Shown piece after piece: positions 8,434 through 15,357 of a stretch of DNA of 32,057 bases. Both the position numbers and the translations under genes were made by a program. The notes below the pieces were generated by a model. It saw only the letters and a list, made by a program, of their open reading frames with translations. It did no database searches and was not told the origin of the DNA. This DNA is from Clostridia bacterium (GTDB lineage Bacteria > Bacillota > Clostridia > Oscillospirales > CAG-382), in the NCBI GenBank assembly GCA_017620655.1, contig JAGAUT010000092.1:1-32057 (forward strand). Reading direction: 5' to 3'. How positions within the stretch are numbered: the first letter of the stretch is position 1; each line of letters begins with the position of its first letter.

Positions 8434-8459
8434 AAAAGACGTGAGAAATCACGTCTTTT
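8434..8459. terminator. Bidirectional terminator between the carboxypeptidase gene and tRNA-Pro
   Basis: 11-bp perfect stem AAAAGACGTGA / TCACGTCTTTT with GAAA loop, flanked by A-rich and T-rich tracts. It can end the plus-strand murC operon and the minus-strand tRNA-Pro transcript, whose CCA end is 1-2 nt away. Confidence 0.88.
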
Positions 8460-8460
8460 T

Positions 8461-8536
8461 TGGTCGAAGTGGTGGGACTTGAACCCACGGCCTCTTGCAC
8501 CCGAAACAAGCACGCTACCAACTGCGCTACACCTCG
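8461..8536 (-). tRNA. tRNA-Pro (anticodon CGG)
   Basis: Complete cloverleaf with encoded CCA. The acceptor stem CGAGGTG pairs with CACTTCG (one G-U). The anticodon loop TTCGGGT gives anticodon CGG, decoding CCG. The T arm GTGGGTTCAAGTCCCAC is canonical. Its 5' half (42 nt, 8500-8541 including 5 flanking bases) is perfectly duplicated at 8691-8732. The only promoter found (8773-8801) lies upstream of that duplicated half. Confidence 0.95.
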
Positions 8537-8541
8537 ATATT

Positions 8542-8690
8542 TAATTGTCAATTGAAAATGGTTTCGGTTGCCCTGTCTGAAATATAGTCGCCGCCACGGC
8601 TCGAACAAGTCTACGCCTTGCGCCTCGTTATTTCAGTCCTGCTGTGCCTCGCTCATTTCTGCCCTACTTGGCAGGAGCTCGTCTTCGCAG
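8542..8690. other. 149-nt segment between the intact tRNA-Pro and its duplicated 5' half
   Basis: GC-richer than the flanking intergenic DNA and without a credible reading frame. It contains four spaced GCTCG/GCCTCG motifs (8598, 8622, 8646 and 8676); the middle units form imperfect 24-nt tandem repeats. An inverted pair CTGAAATA (from 8578) / TATTTCAG is also present. It would be transcribed as a spacer between the tRNA half and the tRNA. Origin unknown; remnant of an insertion or of a deleted tandem tRNA are both possible. Confidence 0.5.
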
Positions 8691-8732
8691 CCCGAAACAA
8701 GCACGCTACCAACTGCGCTACACCTCGATATT
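8691..8732 (-). pseudogene. tRNA-Pro 5'-half duplicate
   Basis: 42 nt identical to 8500-8541, covering the acceptor 5' strand, D arm and anticodon stem through the anticodon-loop CGGG, plus the 5' flank. No 3' half follows, so it cannot make a tRNA. It lies immediately downstream of the tRNA promoter and is therefore the first thing transcribed. Confidence 0.9.
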
Positions 8733-8772
8733 GAATTACTATACGCTACGAGCCAATGTTTATAACGGACAT

Positions 8773-8801
8773 ATTATACCAAAGTTTAAGTTATTTGTCA
8801 A
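8773..8801 (-). promoter_or_regulatory. Consensus promoter for the tRNA-Pro transcript
   Basis: Minus strand TTGACA (8801-8796), 17-bp spacer, TATAAT (8778-8773): a perfect SigA promoter, as expected for stable RNA. The start would be near 8766, upstream of the tRNA half. Confidence 0.9.
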
Positions 8802-8897
8802 TATCAAAAAAAGCCGAATTATTGCGCTTGACGGAAAAAGAAATATGGAAAATATTTGGTTGTTCTTACATAGGTATAGTTCTGAATCACAAAACAT

Positions 8898-8927
8898 AAA
8901 AAAGACGTGGTTTCCCACGTCTTTTTT
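8898..8927. terminator. Bidirectional terminator downstream of the C39-like gene
   Basis: Stem AAAAAAGACGTGG / CCACGTCTTTTTT with a 4-nt loop. In minus orientation it lies just after the C39-like stop codon at 8935. Its GACGTG core matches the terminators at 8434 and 19893. Confidence 0.88.
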
Positions 8928-8934
8928 CATTACA

Positions 8935-10074
8935 CTAATACTTAATAATAACCGACTGCATATACATTTCCTTGAATCTTCGTTCAAAAAGATTCAATGG
9001 ATATTCAACACAACCGCTGAGAGGGTCTGCAACCTTTACAACCTGTTTGTTTTTATCATAACCGTAAAGCACCATGCAATGTTCGTTGGAATGCCAGTCT
9101 ACCCTTGTGCCGTCGATATTCCATGTTGCCGAAACAAAGGAGGGTCCCATAAACCCTGTTGCCCAGATTATAACCGGCGAACCGTTGACCACTTCAACAA
9201 GAAGGCTTTCAAGATTCACTCCCGTGGTGTCAAAAACTCTTAAGGAGCTGTTCTGCTCTGTGAGGTATTTTTCGGCACAGTTCTTGATTACGGGAGCAAA
9301 GCATCCGAAGGAAGAGAGCTACTCGGGCTCACCGACAAACGCCTCAAAAGGACTTGTGCTTCCTATGGGACCTTTATCGAGATAACCATCTGCAAGAACT
9401 GTTTTGGAAACGTCATAGCCGTAGTAGTTCAGCACTGCGGCAAGGGATGTAACCTCGCATCCTGTGGGAAGCTCGGGCTTCTGAAGAACGCATTTGAAAT
9501 TGAGTTCAAAGCTTTTTGTTGTGAGGTCTATGTATTCTTTCTTTGTATACCAACCAACGTTTTTATATGCCTCAAGGTCAACTGTCGGAATTATGAGACT
9601 TCTGCCGTCAAGGGCATATATCTGAGATACGGGCGTTTCATACCAGCATGCCGCTTTATACTGTTCCACAAGGGCATCGCCTACAACAACCGTTCTGCCG
9701 TCGAGGGCGTAGAGTGTCTTAAAAGACGAAAACCAGCCGACATTATTATAGCTTTGAATTTCGGACACGGGGATTGTCAGCCATCTTCCGTCCTGGGAAT
9801 AGACGGTGGTGACAGGTTCATTATACCAGCCGACAGCCAGATAGTCAGGCACCAGCACATCTCCGACTGTGATTGTTCTGCCGTCGAGCGAATAAAGAGT
9901 GACAAAGGATTTATACCAGCCGACCTTGTTATAATCTGAAACATACTTTTCGCTGACAAATATGCTTCTGCCGTCCTGAGAGTACAGTGTGACGGTGGTG
10001 CTCTGTGCGAAAACGCAAAGCGAGAGTGCGGAAACTATTATCGCCGCAATCAGAAATTTTATTATTTTACTCAA
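8935..10074 (-). pseudogene. Secreted C39-like (papain-fold) peptidase with tandem repeats, interrupted by an in-frame TAG
   Basis: About 379 codons reading through one TAG at 9321-9319. The N-terminus is a hydrophobic signal peptide ending in VFAQS. Then come five repeats of about 30 residues built on LYSxDGR...YxxVGWY, a likely surface- or wall-binding module. The C-terminal domain resembles C39-like peptidases: catalytic Cys in PTGCEVTSLA, His in NEHCMVLYGYD and Asp in VADPLSG. The TAG falls between Cys and His, in the loop before SFGCFAPVI, with the frame intact on both sides. Translation that stops there gives a protein without His and Asp, so I call it a nonsense-mutated gene; a sequencing error is possible. 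TTG 10074 has GAGG 9 nt upstream; TTG 10089 is an alternative start with a poorer site. Confidence 0.8.
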
Positions 10075-10109
10075 ATTGAAATACCTCAAAACCTGTTATA
10101 TTTACTGTT

Positions 10110-10138
10110 ATTATATCAAACATTCGGATAATTGTCCA
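10110..10138 (-). promoter_or_regulatory. Promoter of the C39-like gene
   Basis: Minus strand TGGACA (10138-10133), 17-bp spacer, TATAAT (10115-10110), giving a short leader to TTG 10074. The intact promoter suggests the nonsense mutation is recent or tolerated. Confidence 0.75.
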
Positions 10139-10164
10139 TACCCAAATTTAAAGGCGGTTTTTGC

Positions 10165-10193
10165 TTGACAGACGCAAATGTTTATGTTATAAT
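10165..10193 (+). promoter_or_regulatory. Consensus promoter of tRNA-Leu
   Basis: TTGACA (10165-10170), 17-bp spacer, TATAAT (10188-10193), 25 nt before the tRNA 5' end. Confidence 0.9.
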
Positions 10194-10218
10194 TACTGAG
10201 CTGTGAAAAACGGCATAT

Positions 10219-10302
10219 GCGGGCGTGGCGGAATTGGCAGACGCGCCAGACTTAGGATCTGGTGTCTACGACGTGGGGGTTCGAGGCCTCTCGCCCGCAC
10301 CA
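10219..10302 (+). tRNA. tRNA-Leu (anticodon UAG)
   Basis: 84-nt type II tRNA with encoded CCA. The acceptor GCGGGCG pairs with CGCCCGC. The anticodon stem CCAGA/TCTGG holds loop CTTAGGA, giving UAG, which decodes CUA and other CUN codons. The variable arm (TGTCTACGACG region) is of class II length. The T stem contains two G-U pairs. It is the only gene between its promoter and the duplicated terminator modules. Confidence 0.95.
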
Positions 10303-10306
10303 GCGG

Positions 10307-10364
10307 GGAAGCCCCGCGGCAGACTCGGGACTACATGTTGGTTCCGAGTTTTTTCTTTTATGCC
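10307..10364 (+). terminator. tRNA-Leu terminator module, first copy (repeat C header)
   Basis: The header GGAAGCCCCGCGGCA is followed by a hairpin ACTCGG...CCGAGT and TTTTTTCTTTT, a rho-independent terminator 20-50 nt after tRNA-Leu. The 58-nt block differs at only four positions from 10433-10490. Confidence 0.8.
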
Positions 10365-10408
10365 CGAGTGCCATGCCGTCTTACCGCCATAAATTCGAGC
10401 GGTAAGAC
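10361..10408 (+). repeat. Palindromic intergenic repeat, copy C
   Basis: Starts TGCCCGAGTG and ends in a perfect 10-bp hairpin GTCTTACCGC (10378-10387) / GCGGTAAGAC (10399-10408). It aligns without gaps to the minus-strand copy at 22449-22402, with paired substitutions in the stem. Confidence 0.75.
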
Positions 10409-10432
10409 TCATTCAAACTTCAATGTGGTTAA

Positions 10433-10490
10433 GGAAGCCCCGCGGCAAGCTCGGGTCTACATGTTAGTTCCGAGTTTTTTCTTTTATGCC
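10433..10490 (+). repeat. Second copy of the 58-nt terminator module (D)
   Basis: 54 of 58 positions match 10307-10364, including header, hairpin and T-run. It stands after the hairpin of copy C and forms a backup terminator. The following 10491-10590 holds only AT-rich sequence with no gene. Confidence 0.85.
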
Positions 10491-10593
10491 GGAATTAAAC
10501 ACACAAAAATATTTCCAAACTTTAAATAAACCGCCTTTTGGCCTCAGTTTTAGATACATTCAGTTAACATTTATCAAACCTTGTTCAAAATTG

Positions 10594-10622
10594 TTGACTT
10601 TATTGCTTTATTTTGGTAAAAT
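10594..10622 (+). promoter_or_regulatory. Promoter of the phenylacetate-CoA ligase operon
   Basis: TTGACT (10594-10599), 17-bp spacer, TAAAAT (10617-10622). The leader to ATG 10672 is about 43 nt with AAGAAGG as ribosome-binding site. Confidence 0.8.
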
Positions 10623-10671
10623 TCAAGTGGTTTAATTATGAAAATCTTACGAAAAGAAGGCGAACAAATCA

Positions 10672-11979
10672 ATGGAAAAGCGTTATTACCAAAAAGAAAT
10701 CGAAACCATGCCCGTCGAGGAGATTAAAAAACTCCAAAGCGAAAAGCTGGTTAAGCAGGTAAAGCACGTTTACGAAAACGTTGAATATTACCGCAATCTC
10801 ATGGATGAAAAGGGTGTAAAGCCCGAAGATATCAAGGGTATAGAAGACCTTCACAAGCTTCCTTTCCTCACAAAGGCAGACCTTCGTGATGCATACCCCT
10901 ACGGACTTCTTGCAAAGCCTCTCGATGAGTGCGTAAGAATCCAGTCCACATCCGGTACTACAGGAAGAAGAGTAATTGCTTTCTATACACAGCACGATAT
11001 CGACCTTTGGGAAGATTGCTGCGCAAGAGCAATCGTTGCAGTTGGCGGCAGCGAAAAAGACGTTTGTCAGGTTGCATACGGCTACGGTCTTTTCACCGGC
11101 GGCCCCGGTCTTAACGGCGGTTCTCACAAGGTTGGCTGTCTTACACTTCCCATGTCATCCGGTAACACAGAAAGACAGATTCAGTTTATGATGGACCTTT
11201 CGGCAACAATCATCTGCTGTACTCCTTCATATGCTGCATATATCGGCGAAACCCTCAAAGAACAGGGATATACTCCCGACCAGATTCCTTTAAAAGCAGG
11301 TATCTTCGGTGCCGAAGCATGGACAGAAGAAATGAGACAGAACATTCAGGAAACCCTCGGCATTAAGGCATACGACATCTACGGTCTTACCGAAACGTCC
11401 GGCCCCGGTGTATCCTTTGAATGTGAAGAACAGACAGGTATGCACATCAACGAAGACCACTTCCTTGCAGAAATTATTGACCCCGACACAGGCGAGGTTC
11501 TTCCCGAAGGTTCTAAGGGTGAGCTTGTATTTACTGCTCTTGACAAGGAAGCATTCCCGCTTCTCAGATACAGAACACGTGACATCTGCGTGCTTTCAAG
11601 AAAGCCGTGCTCCTGCGGCAGAACACACATTAAGATGTCAAAGCCCATGGGCAGAAGCGACGATATGATGATAATCAGAGGCGTCAATGTATTCCCCAGC
11701 CAGATTGAAACAGTTCTTCTTCAGGAAGGCTATCAGCCTAACTACCAGATTATCGTTGACAGAAAGAACAACACAGATACATTCGACGTTAATGTTGAAA
11801 TGAATCCCGACCAGTTCACAGATACTGTCGGCGGCGTAACAGCTCTCGAAAAGAGTCTTGCCGCTGCCCTCAAGACAATGCTCGGTATCAACCCCGCAGT
11901 TCACCTTGTTCCGCCTAAGAGCATTGCAAGAAGCGAAGGCAAGGCTGTCAGAGTTGTTGACAAGAGAAAGCTTGTATAA
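10672..11979 (+). CDS. paaK: Phenylacetate-CoA ligase (PaaK family)
   Basis: 435-residue adenylate-forming ligase that should convert an aryl acid such as phenylacetate or indoleacetate to its CoA thioester. STSGTTGRR near residue 93 is the phosphate-binding loop. IYGLTETSGPG near 240 and YRTRD near 300 are core ANL motifs. PCSCGRTH and MMIIRGVNVFPSQIE near 335-350 are PaaK-specific, and the C-terminal domain ends in RSEGKAVRVVDKR. In anaerobes this family usually works with indolepyruvate ferredoxin oxidoreductase in aromatic amino acid fermentation or synthesis. Here iorAB is absent from the window, and only the ACT protein follows, 14 nt downstream. Confidence 0.9.
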   Translation: MEKRYYQKEIETMPVEEIKKLQSEKLVKQVKHVYENVEYYRNLMDEKGVKPEDIKGIEDLHKLPFLTKADLRDAYPYGLLAKPLDECVRIQSTSGTTGRRVIAFYTQHDIDLWEDCCARAIVAVGGSEKDVCQVAYGYGLFTGGPGLNGGSHKVGCLTLPMSSGNTERQIQFMMDLSATIICCTPSYAAYIGETLKEQGYTPDQIPLKAGIFGAEAWTEEMRQNIQETLGIKAYDIYGLTETSGPGVSFECEEQTGMHINEDHFLAEIIDPDTGEVLPEGSKGELVFTALDKEAFPLLRYRTRDICVLSRKPCSCGRTHIKMSKPMGRSDDMMIIRGVNVFPSQIETVLLQEGYQPNYQIIVDRKNNTDTFDVNVEMNPDQFTDTVGGVTALEKSLAAALKTMLGINPAVHLVPPKSIARSEGKAVRVVDKRKLV

Positions 11980-11993
11980 GGAGGAAATGAAGA

Positions 11994-12425
11994 ATGTCTC
12001 TTAAACAGTTAACCATTTTTGTTGAAAATAAGCAGGGTACTCTTGTGAAAATCACAGATGCCCTTGCAAAGAACGATATAAACATCAGAGCACTTTCCAT
12101 TGCCGACACACAGGATTTCGGTATTCTCAGACTTATTGTTACAGATTACGACAAGGCTGAAAAAACACTTCACGATGCAGGCTTCCTTGTAAAGTGTACT
12201 GAGGTTGTAGGCGTAAAAATCGGCGATGCACCCGGCAAGCTTTCCATGGCACTTGATGTACTTGATAAGGCTGAAATAAACATGGAATACCTTTATGCGT
12301 TTATGTCAAGAACAGAAAAGCACGCATACGTTGTTCTCAGAGTTGCCGACAACGCACATGCTGAAAAGGCACTTGAAGATGCAGGCTTCCATCTTATCGA
12401 GGATGCTGACGTAAATAAACTGTAA
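11994..12425 (+). CDS. Double ACT-domain protein
   Basis: 143 residues consisting of two ACT domains (about 1-70 and 71-140), small ligand-binding folds that usually sense amino acids. The start LKQLTIFVENKQGTLVKIT is a typical ACT strand-helix with the conserved Gly in the turn. The second domain repeats it as VVGVKIGDAPGKLSMALDVL. The gene begins 14 nt after paaK with AGGAGG before the ATG, and a terminator follows, so the two form one operon. This pairing is widespread in clostridia and methanogens, and the ACT protein is thought to regulate the ligase or pathway by binding an aromatic amino acid; that role is an inference here. Confidence 0.9.
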   Translation: MSLKQLTIFVENKQGTLVKITDALAKNDINIRALSIADTQDFGILRLIVTDYDKAEKTLHDAGFLVKCTEVVGVKIGDAPGKLSMALDVLDKAEINMEYLYAFMSRTEKHAYVVLRVADNAHAEKALEDAGFHLIEDADVNKL

Positions 12426-12442
12426 TCCATCATCACGATTTA

Positions 12443-12473
12443 ATCCCTTGCCGTTATCGGTGAGGGATTTTTT
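12443..12473 (+). terminator. Terminator of the paaK-ACT operon
   Basis: Stem ATCCCTTGCCG / CGGTGAGGGAT with a 4-nt loop and internal TG-TG mismatch, then TTTTTTC. Confidence 0.85.
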
Positions 12474-12508
12474 CTATATGTATTGAGCTAAAAAAAGGAT
12501 AAAAAACC

Positions 12509-12537
12509 TTGAAAACACTTATCTTATATGCTATACT
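12509..12537 (+). promoter_or_regulatory. Promoter of the tandem-paralog operon
   Basis: TTGAAA (12509-12514), 17-bp spacer, TATACT (12532-12537). The short leader contains AAAGGAGG (12545-12552) before ATG 12560. No internal terminator is visible up to 17231, so it should drive all five leaderless paralogs. Confidence 0.82.
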
Positions 12538-12559
12538 TTTGACAAAGGAGGTCTTGGAT

Positions 12560-13477
12560 ATGTTTGATAAATCTCTGTATAAAGCAAAAAGACTGTTCGC
12601 TGACGAGGGCTTTGAAAACGGTTTCAGAGTTCGTCATGTACATCCCGACAGCGAAGGGAATTTCGGATACACCAACTGGTCGTTTCCCGAGAGCAAAAAT
12701 GAGCCCTCATGGACTATACTTCCTCTTTATTCCGAATATTGTCTTATTGAGGAAAACAAGGATGTTTCAAACCCATATGTGCTGACTGACAAGGGCGATT
12801 CCAAGGTGGTTACATATAACCCCGAGGAAAAAAGTCTTTCCTTGAAGCTTGATGCAAGCAAGGTGTATAAGGGGAAGACAACGGTTGAAAAATTCTGGCC
12901 TCATCTGCTTATCGAGCAGAAACACATCTGCGACTATAAAAATATTCCCGAAGGTGACGAAAAGACCTTTTACAGCGCATCAAGCGACAGAATAGCGGTG
13001 GAATTTGATATCAGACTTACAGAATATATCCCCACGACCGTTCCTGCAGATAAAAATGTCTGTCAGTTTGTAGGCTATGTGTACCTCAACCTTGTAGATG
13101 CAAATCACATCTATTTCGGATTTAATCCCTTTGATAACAGAGGCCCTCAGGAACTTTTCTGGCATATAGAAGCCGGAGGAAGCAACCACATTTACATCAT
13201 GACAACAGAGCAGGTTTTTGGAAACCTTGAAAACTCATTCTGCCCGGTACCTTACGACGTAAAGGTTTCGGATGAGTGGAAGCATATTGAGGTAGATCTG
13301 ACTCCTCACATTGAAAAGATTCTTCAGAAAGCCAATGAAGACCTTATTTTCGGAAGACCCGTAACAAGAGATGAATTTTACTTCTCGGGTACAAATCTCG
13401 GTTTTGAGACACATGGCAACATAAGCTGTACATTTGAAATAAAGAACTATAATCTTGTTTCTTACATAAAAAAGTAA
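12560..13477 (+). CDS. Tandem-family protein 1, function unknown (predicted all-beta)
   Basis: 305 residues, first of six related proteins; I do not recognise the family. No signal peptide or membrane segment is seen. The N-terminal motif YKAKRLFADEGFENGF opens every member. The shared core includes YNPEEKSLS, WPHLLIEQ, EFDIR, CQFVGYVYL, FGFNPFDNRG, TEQVFG, ENSFCP, EWKHIEVDLTPHI and the C-terminal CTFEIKNYNLVSY. Alternating short beta-like stretches with many Trp and Tyr suggest a jelly-roll fold such as carbohydrate-binding modules or lyases have, but this is inference. ATG 12560 was chosen from the strong AAAGGAGG upstream. The stop is 15 nt before the next paralog. Confidence 0.85.
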   Translation: MFDKSLYKAKRLFADEGFENGFRVRHVHPDSEGNFGYTNWSFPESKNEPSWTILPLYSEYCLIEENKDVSNPYVLTDKGDSKVVTYNPEEKSLSLKLDASKVYKGKTTVEKFWPHLLIEQKHICDYKNIPEGDEKTFYSASSDRIAVEFDIRLTEYIPTTVPADKNVCQFVGYVYLNLVDANHIYFGFNPFDNRGPQELFWHIEAGGSNHIYIMTTEQVFGNLENSFCPVPYDVKVSDEWKHIEVDLTPHIEKILQKANEDLIFGRPVTRDEFYFSGTNLGFETHGNISCTFEIKNYNLVSYIKK

Positions 13478-13492
13478 AGAGAGGGCAAAACA

Positions 13493-14425
13493 ATGGCGAA
13501 TTTTGATAAATCACAGTACAAAGTAAAAAGACTTTTTAAGGATGAAGGTTTTGAAAACGGCCTTTACATCGTCCCCCTTGCAAGAGACGATGACAAGACC
13601 ATTCCTTTTGAAACCTGGAAGTATAACGACTCAAAGGAAGAACCTTCCTGGAAGATTATTCAGCACTATTCAAGATACTGTCTTTGGGAAGACAGAAAGG
13701 ATTGCGGAAGCGACTATATTATCGCCGATAACGGAGGATCGAAGGAGGTTGTCTACAACCCCGAAGAAAAGAGCCTTCGCATGACGCTTGATGCAAGAAA
13801 GGTTTATCAGGGCAAGTCCAAGAACTACAAATACTGGCCTCATCTTCTCATTGACCAGAGAGATATCTGCGACTACAAAAATATGCCTGAGGGAGACGAA
13901 AAGAGATTTTACAGCGCAAATTCTGACAAAATTTGTGTTGAATACGATATAAGACTTCTCGACTTTGTTCCCACAAACAATCCCGAAGACGTCAATGCCT
14001 GTTCATTTGTGGCATATGCGTACCTTAATCTTGTAGACGCAAACTGGATTTACTTCGGATACAGCCCCTTTGACAACAGAGGTAAAATTCCTTTTATGTT
14101 CAGAAAAGAAACGGGCGGTAACAATCACATTTACACCCTGACAACAGAGCAGGTTTTCGGAAGTGTTGAAAATTCCATGTGTCCCGTGCCGTTTGATGTA
14201 AAGCCTTCGGAAGAGTGGAAACACGTAGAAGTAGACCTTACACCTCACATTGACAGAATTATGGAAGCGGCAAACCGCGACAATATTTTCGGCCGTCCCG
14301 TAACAAGAGATGAATTCTATTTCTCAGGCACAAACATGGGCTTTGAAATTTACGGCAATTTCAGCTGTACAATGGAAATAAAGAATTATAATCTTGTTTC
14401 ATACATTAAGAAAGAAGAGGAATAA
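13493..14425 (+). CDS. Tandem-family protein 2, function unknown
   Basis: 310 residues, colinear with protein 1 over its full length, and the pair is one of the most similar in the array by eye. It keeps YNPEEKSL, WPHLLIDQ, EYDIR, the PFDNRG loop, EWKHVEVDLTPHI and GRPVTRDEFYFSGTN. The usual HGN near the C-terminus reads YGN here, so that His is not essential to the family. No export signal is present. GAGAGGG precedes ATG 13493. The gene ends 3 nt before protein 3, whose ribosome-binding site lies inside its last codons, implying translational coupling. Confidence 0.85.
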   Translation: MANFDKSQYKVKRLFKDEGFENGLYIVPLARDDDKTIPFETWKYNDSKEEPSWKIIQHYSRYCLWEDRKDCGSDYIIADNGGSKEVVYNPEEKSLRMTLDARKVYQGKSKNYKYWPHLLIDQRDICDYKNMPEGDEKRFYSANSDKICVEYDIRLLDFVPTNNPEDVNACSFVAYAYLNLVDANWIYFGYSPFDNRGKIPFMFRKETGGNNHIYTLTTEQVFGSVENSMCPVPFDVKPSEEWKHVEVDLTPHIDRIMEAANRDNIFGRPVTRDEFYFSGTNMGFEIYGNFSCTMEIKNYNLVSYIKKEEE

Positions 14426-14428
14426 CTT

Positions 14429-15355
14429 ATGGTGGTTTTCGACAAATCAAAGTACATGGCAAAACGGCTGTTTGCTGACGAGCATTATGAAAACGGATTT
14501 GAGGTAATGCCCCTTGAATTTGATTTTGACCCGACCTATCCCGGCAAAAAATGGTCATTTCCCGAAAGCAAGGGCGACCCTAAATGGCGTCTTATTCAGC
14601 ACTATTCCGGTTGTTGTTTTGTAAAACAGAACAAGGATGTCGGCTCGCCTTATGTCATGACAGATGTCGAAGACACAGAGGTATTTACATACCACCCCGA
14701 GGACAAGTCCATCACATTTCAGGTAAATGCCCAGAATATATACAAGGGCAAAACCGAGATAGAGCACTACTGGCCTCATCTTCTTATCGAGCAGAGAGAT
14801 TTGTTTGACTACAGAAGCCTGTCGGATGAGGACAAGGTGTTTTACAGTCTTCAAAGCGACAAAATCGTGGCAGAGTTTGATATGAGGATAACCGACTATG
14901 TCCCAACAACCAATCCCGAAGGACACAACAGCTGTGAATTTGTAGCCTACGCATACCTACAGCTTCTTGGCGGAAATCACATCTACCTTGGCTACAGTCC
15001 TTTTTGGGACCACGGTGCAATCAGCCATTTCTGGCATAAGGAAACGGGCGGCGCAAACTGGATCTATGCTCTGTCAAATGAAATGGTTTACGGCGACATG
15101 AAAAATTCCTTCTGTCCCGAGCCGTATAACGTACAGGTGTCGGAGCAGTGGAAGCATATTGAGGTTGACCTTACGCCTCATCTTGACAGAATCATTGAGG
15201 AAGCTAACAGGGACCTTATTTTTGGTCGCCCCGTAAAAAGAGACGAGTTTTACTTTAACGGAACAAATATAGGTTTTGAGGTACACGGCAATATAAGCTG
15301 TACTGTTGAAATCAAAAACTATAACCTTGTATCTTATGTCAAAAAGGAGAAGTAA
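14429..15355 (+). CDS. Tandem-family protein 3, function unknown
   Basis: 308 residues of the same family. Variant features are YHPEDKSI for YNPEEKSL, FWDHG for FDNRG, and LFDY where most copies have ICDY. WPHLLIEQ, EFDMR, EWKHIEVDLTPHL and the C-terminal CTVEIKNYNLVSY are kept. AGAGGA lies 7 nt before ATG 14429 and overlaps the end of protein 2. It is separated from protein 4 by only 2 nt. The loop differences, at the position equivalent to FDNRG, may change a binding site while the framework is held constant. Confidence 0.85.
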   Translation: MVVFDKSKYMAKRLFADEHYENGFEVMPLEFDFDPTYPGKKWSFPESKGDPKWRLIQHYSGCCFVKQNKDVGSPYVMTDVEDTEVFTYHPEDKSITFQVNAQNIYKGKTEIEHYWPHLLIEQRDLFDYRSLSDEDKVFYSLQSDKIVAEFDMRITDYVPTTNPEGHNSCEFVAYAYLQLLGGNHIYLGYSPFWDHGAISHFWHKETGGANWIYALSNEMVYGDMKNSFCPEPYNVQVSEQWKHIEVDLTPHLDRIIEEANRDLIFGRPVKRDEFYFNGTNIGFEVHGNISCTVEIKNYNLVSYVKKEK

Positions 15356-15357
15356 GA

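Noticed and set aside
8691..8732. A second functional tRNA-Pro
   Set aside because: Only the 5' half is present; there is no T arm or acceptor 3' strand after it.
9319..9321. TAG as a sense codon (recoding or pyrrolysine)
   Set aside because: The acyl-CoA synthetase, holB, spoVG, ZIP and the C39-like gene itself end in TAG, so TAG is an ordinary stop here, and no Pyl genes are visible.
10303..10490. CRISPR array
   Set aside because: Only two units, each a terminator hairpin, with no regular spacers and no cas genes in the window.
10303..10530. A small coding gene across the repeats after tRNA-Leu
   Set aside because: The frame overlaps the tRNA and two terminator modules, and the apparent internal peptide repeat is just the DNA duplication.
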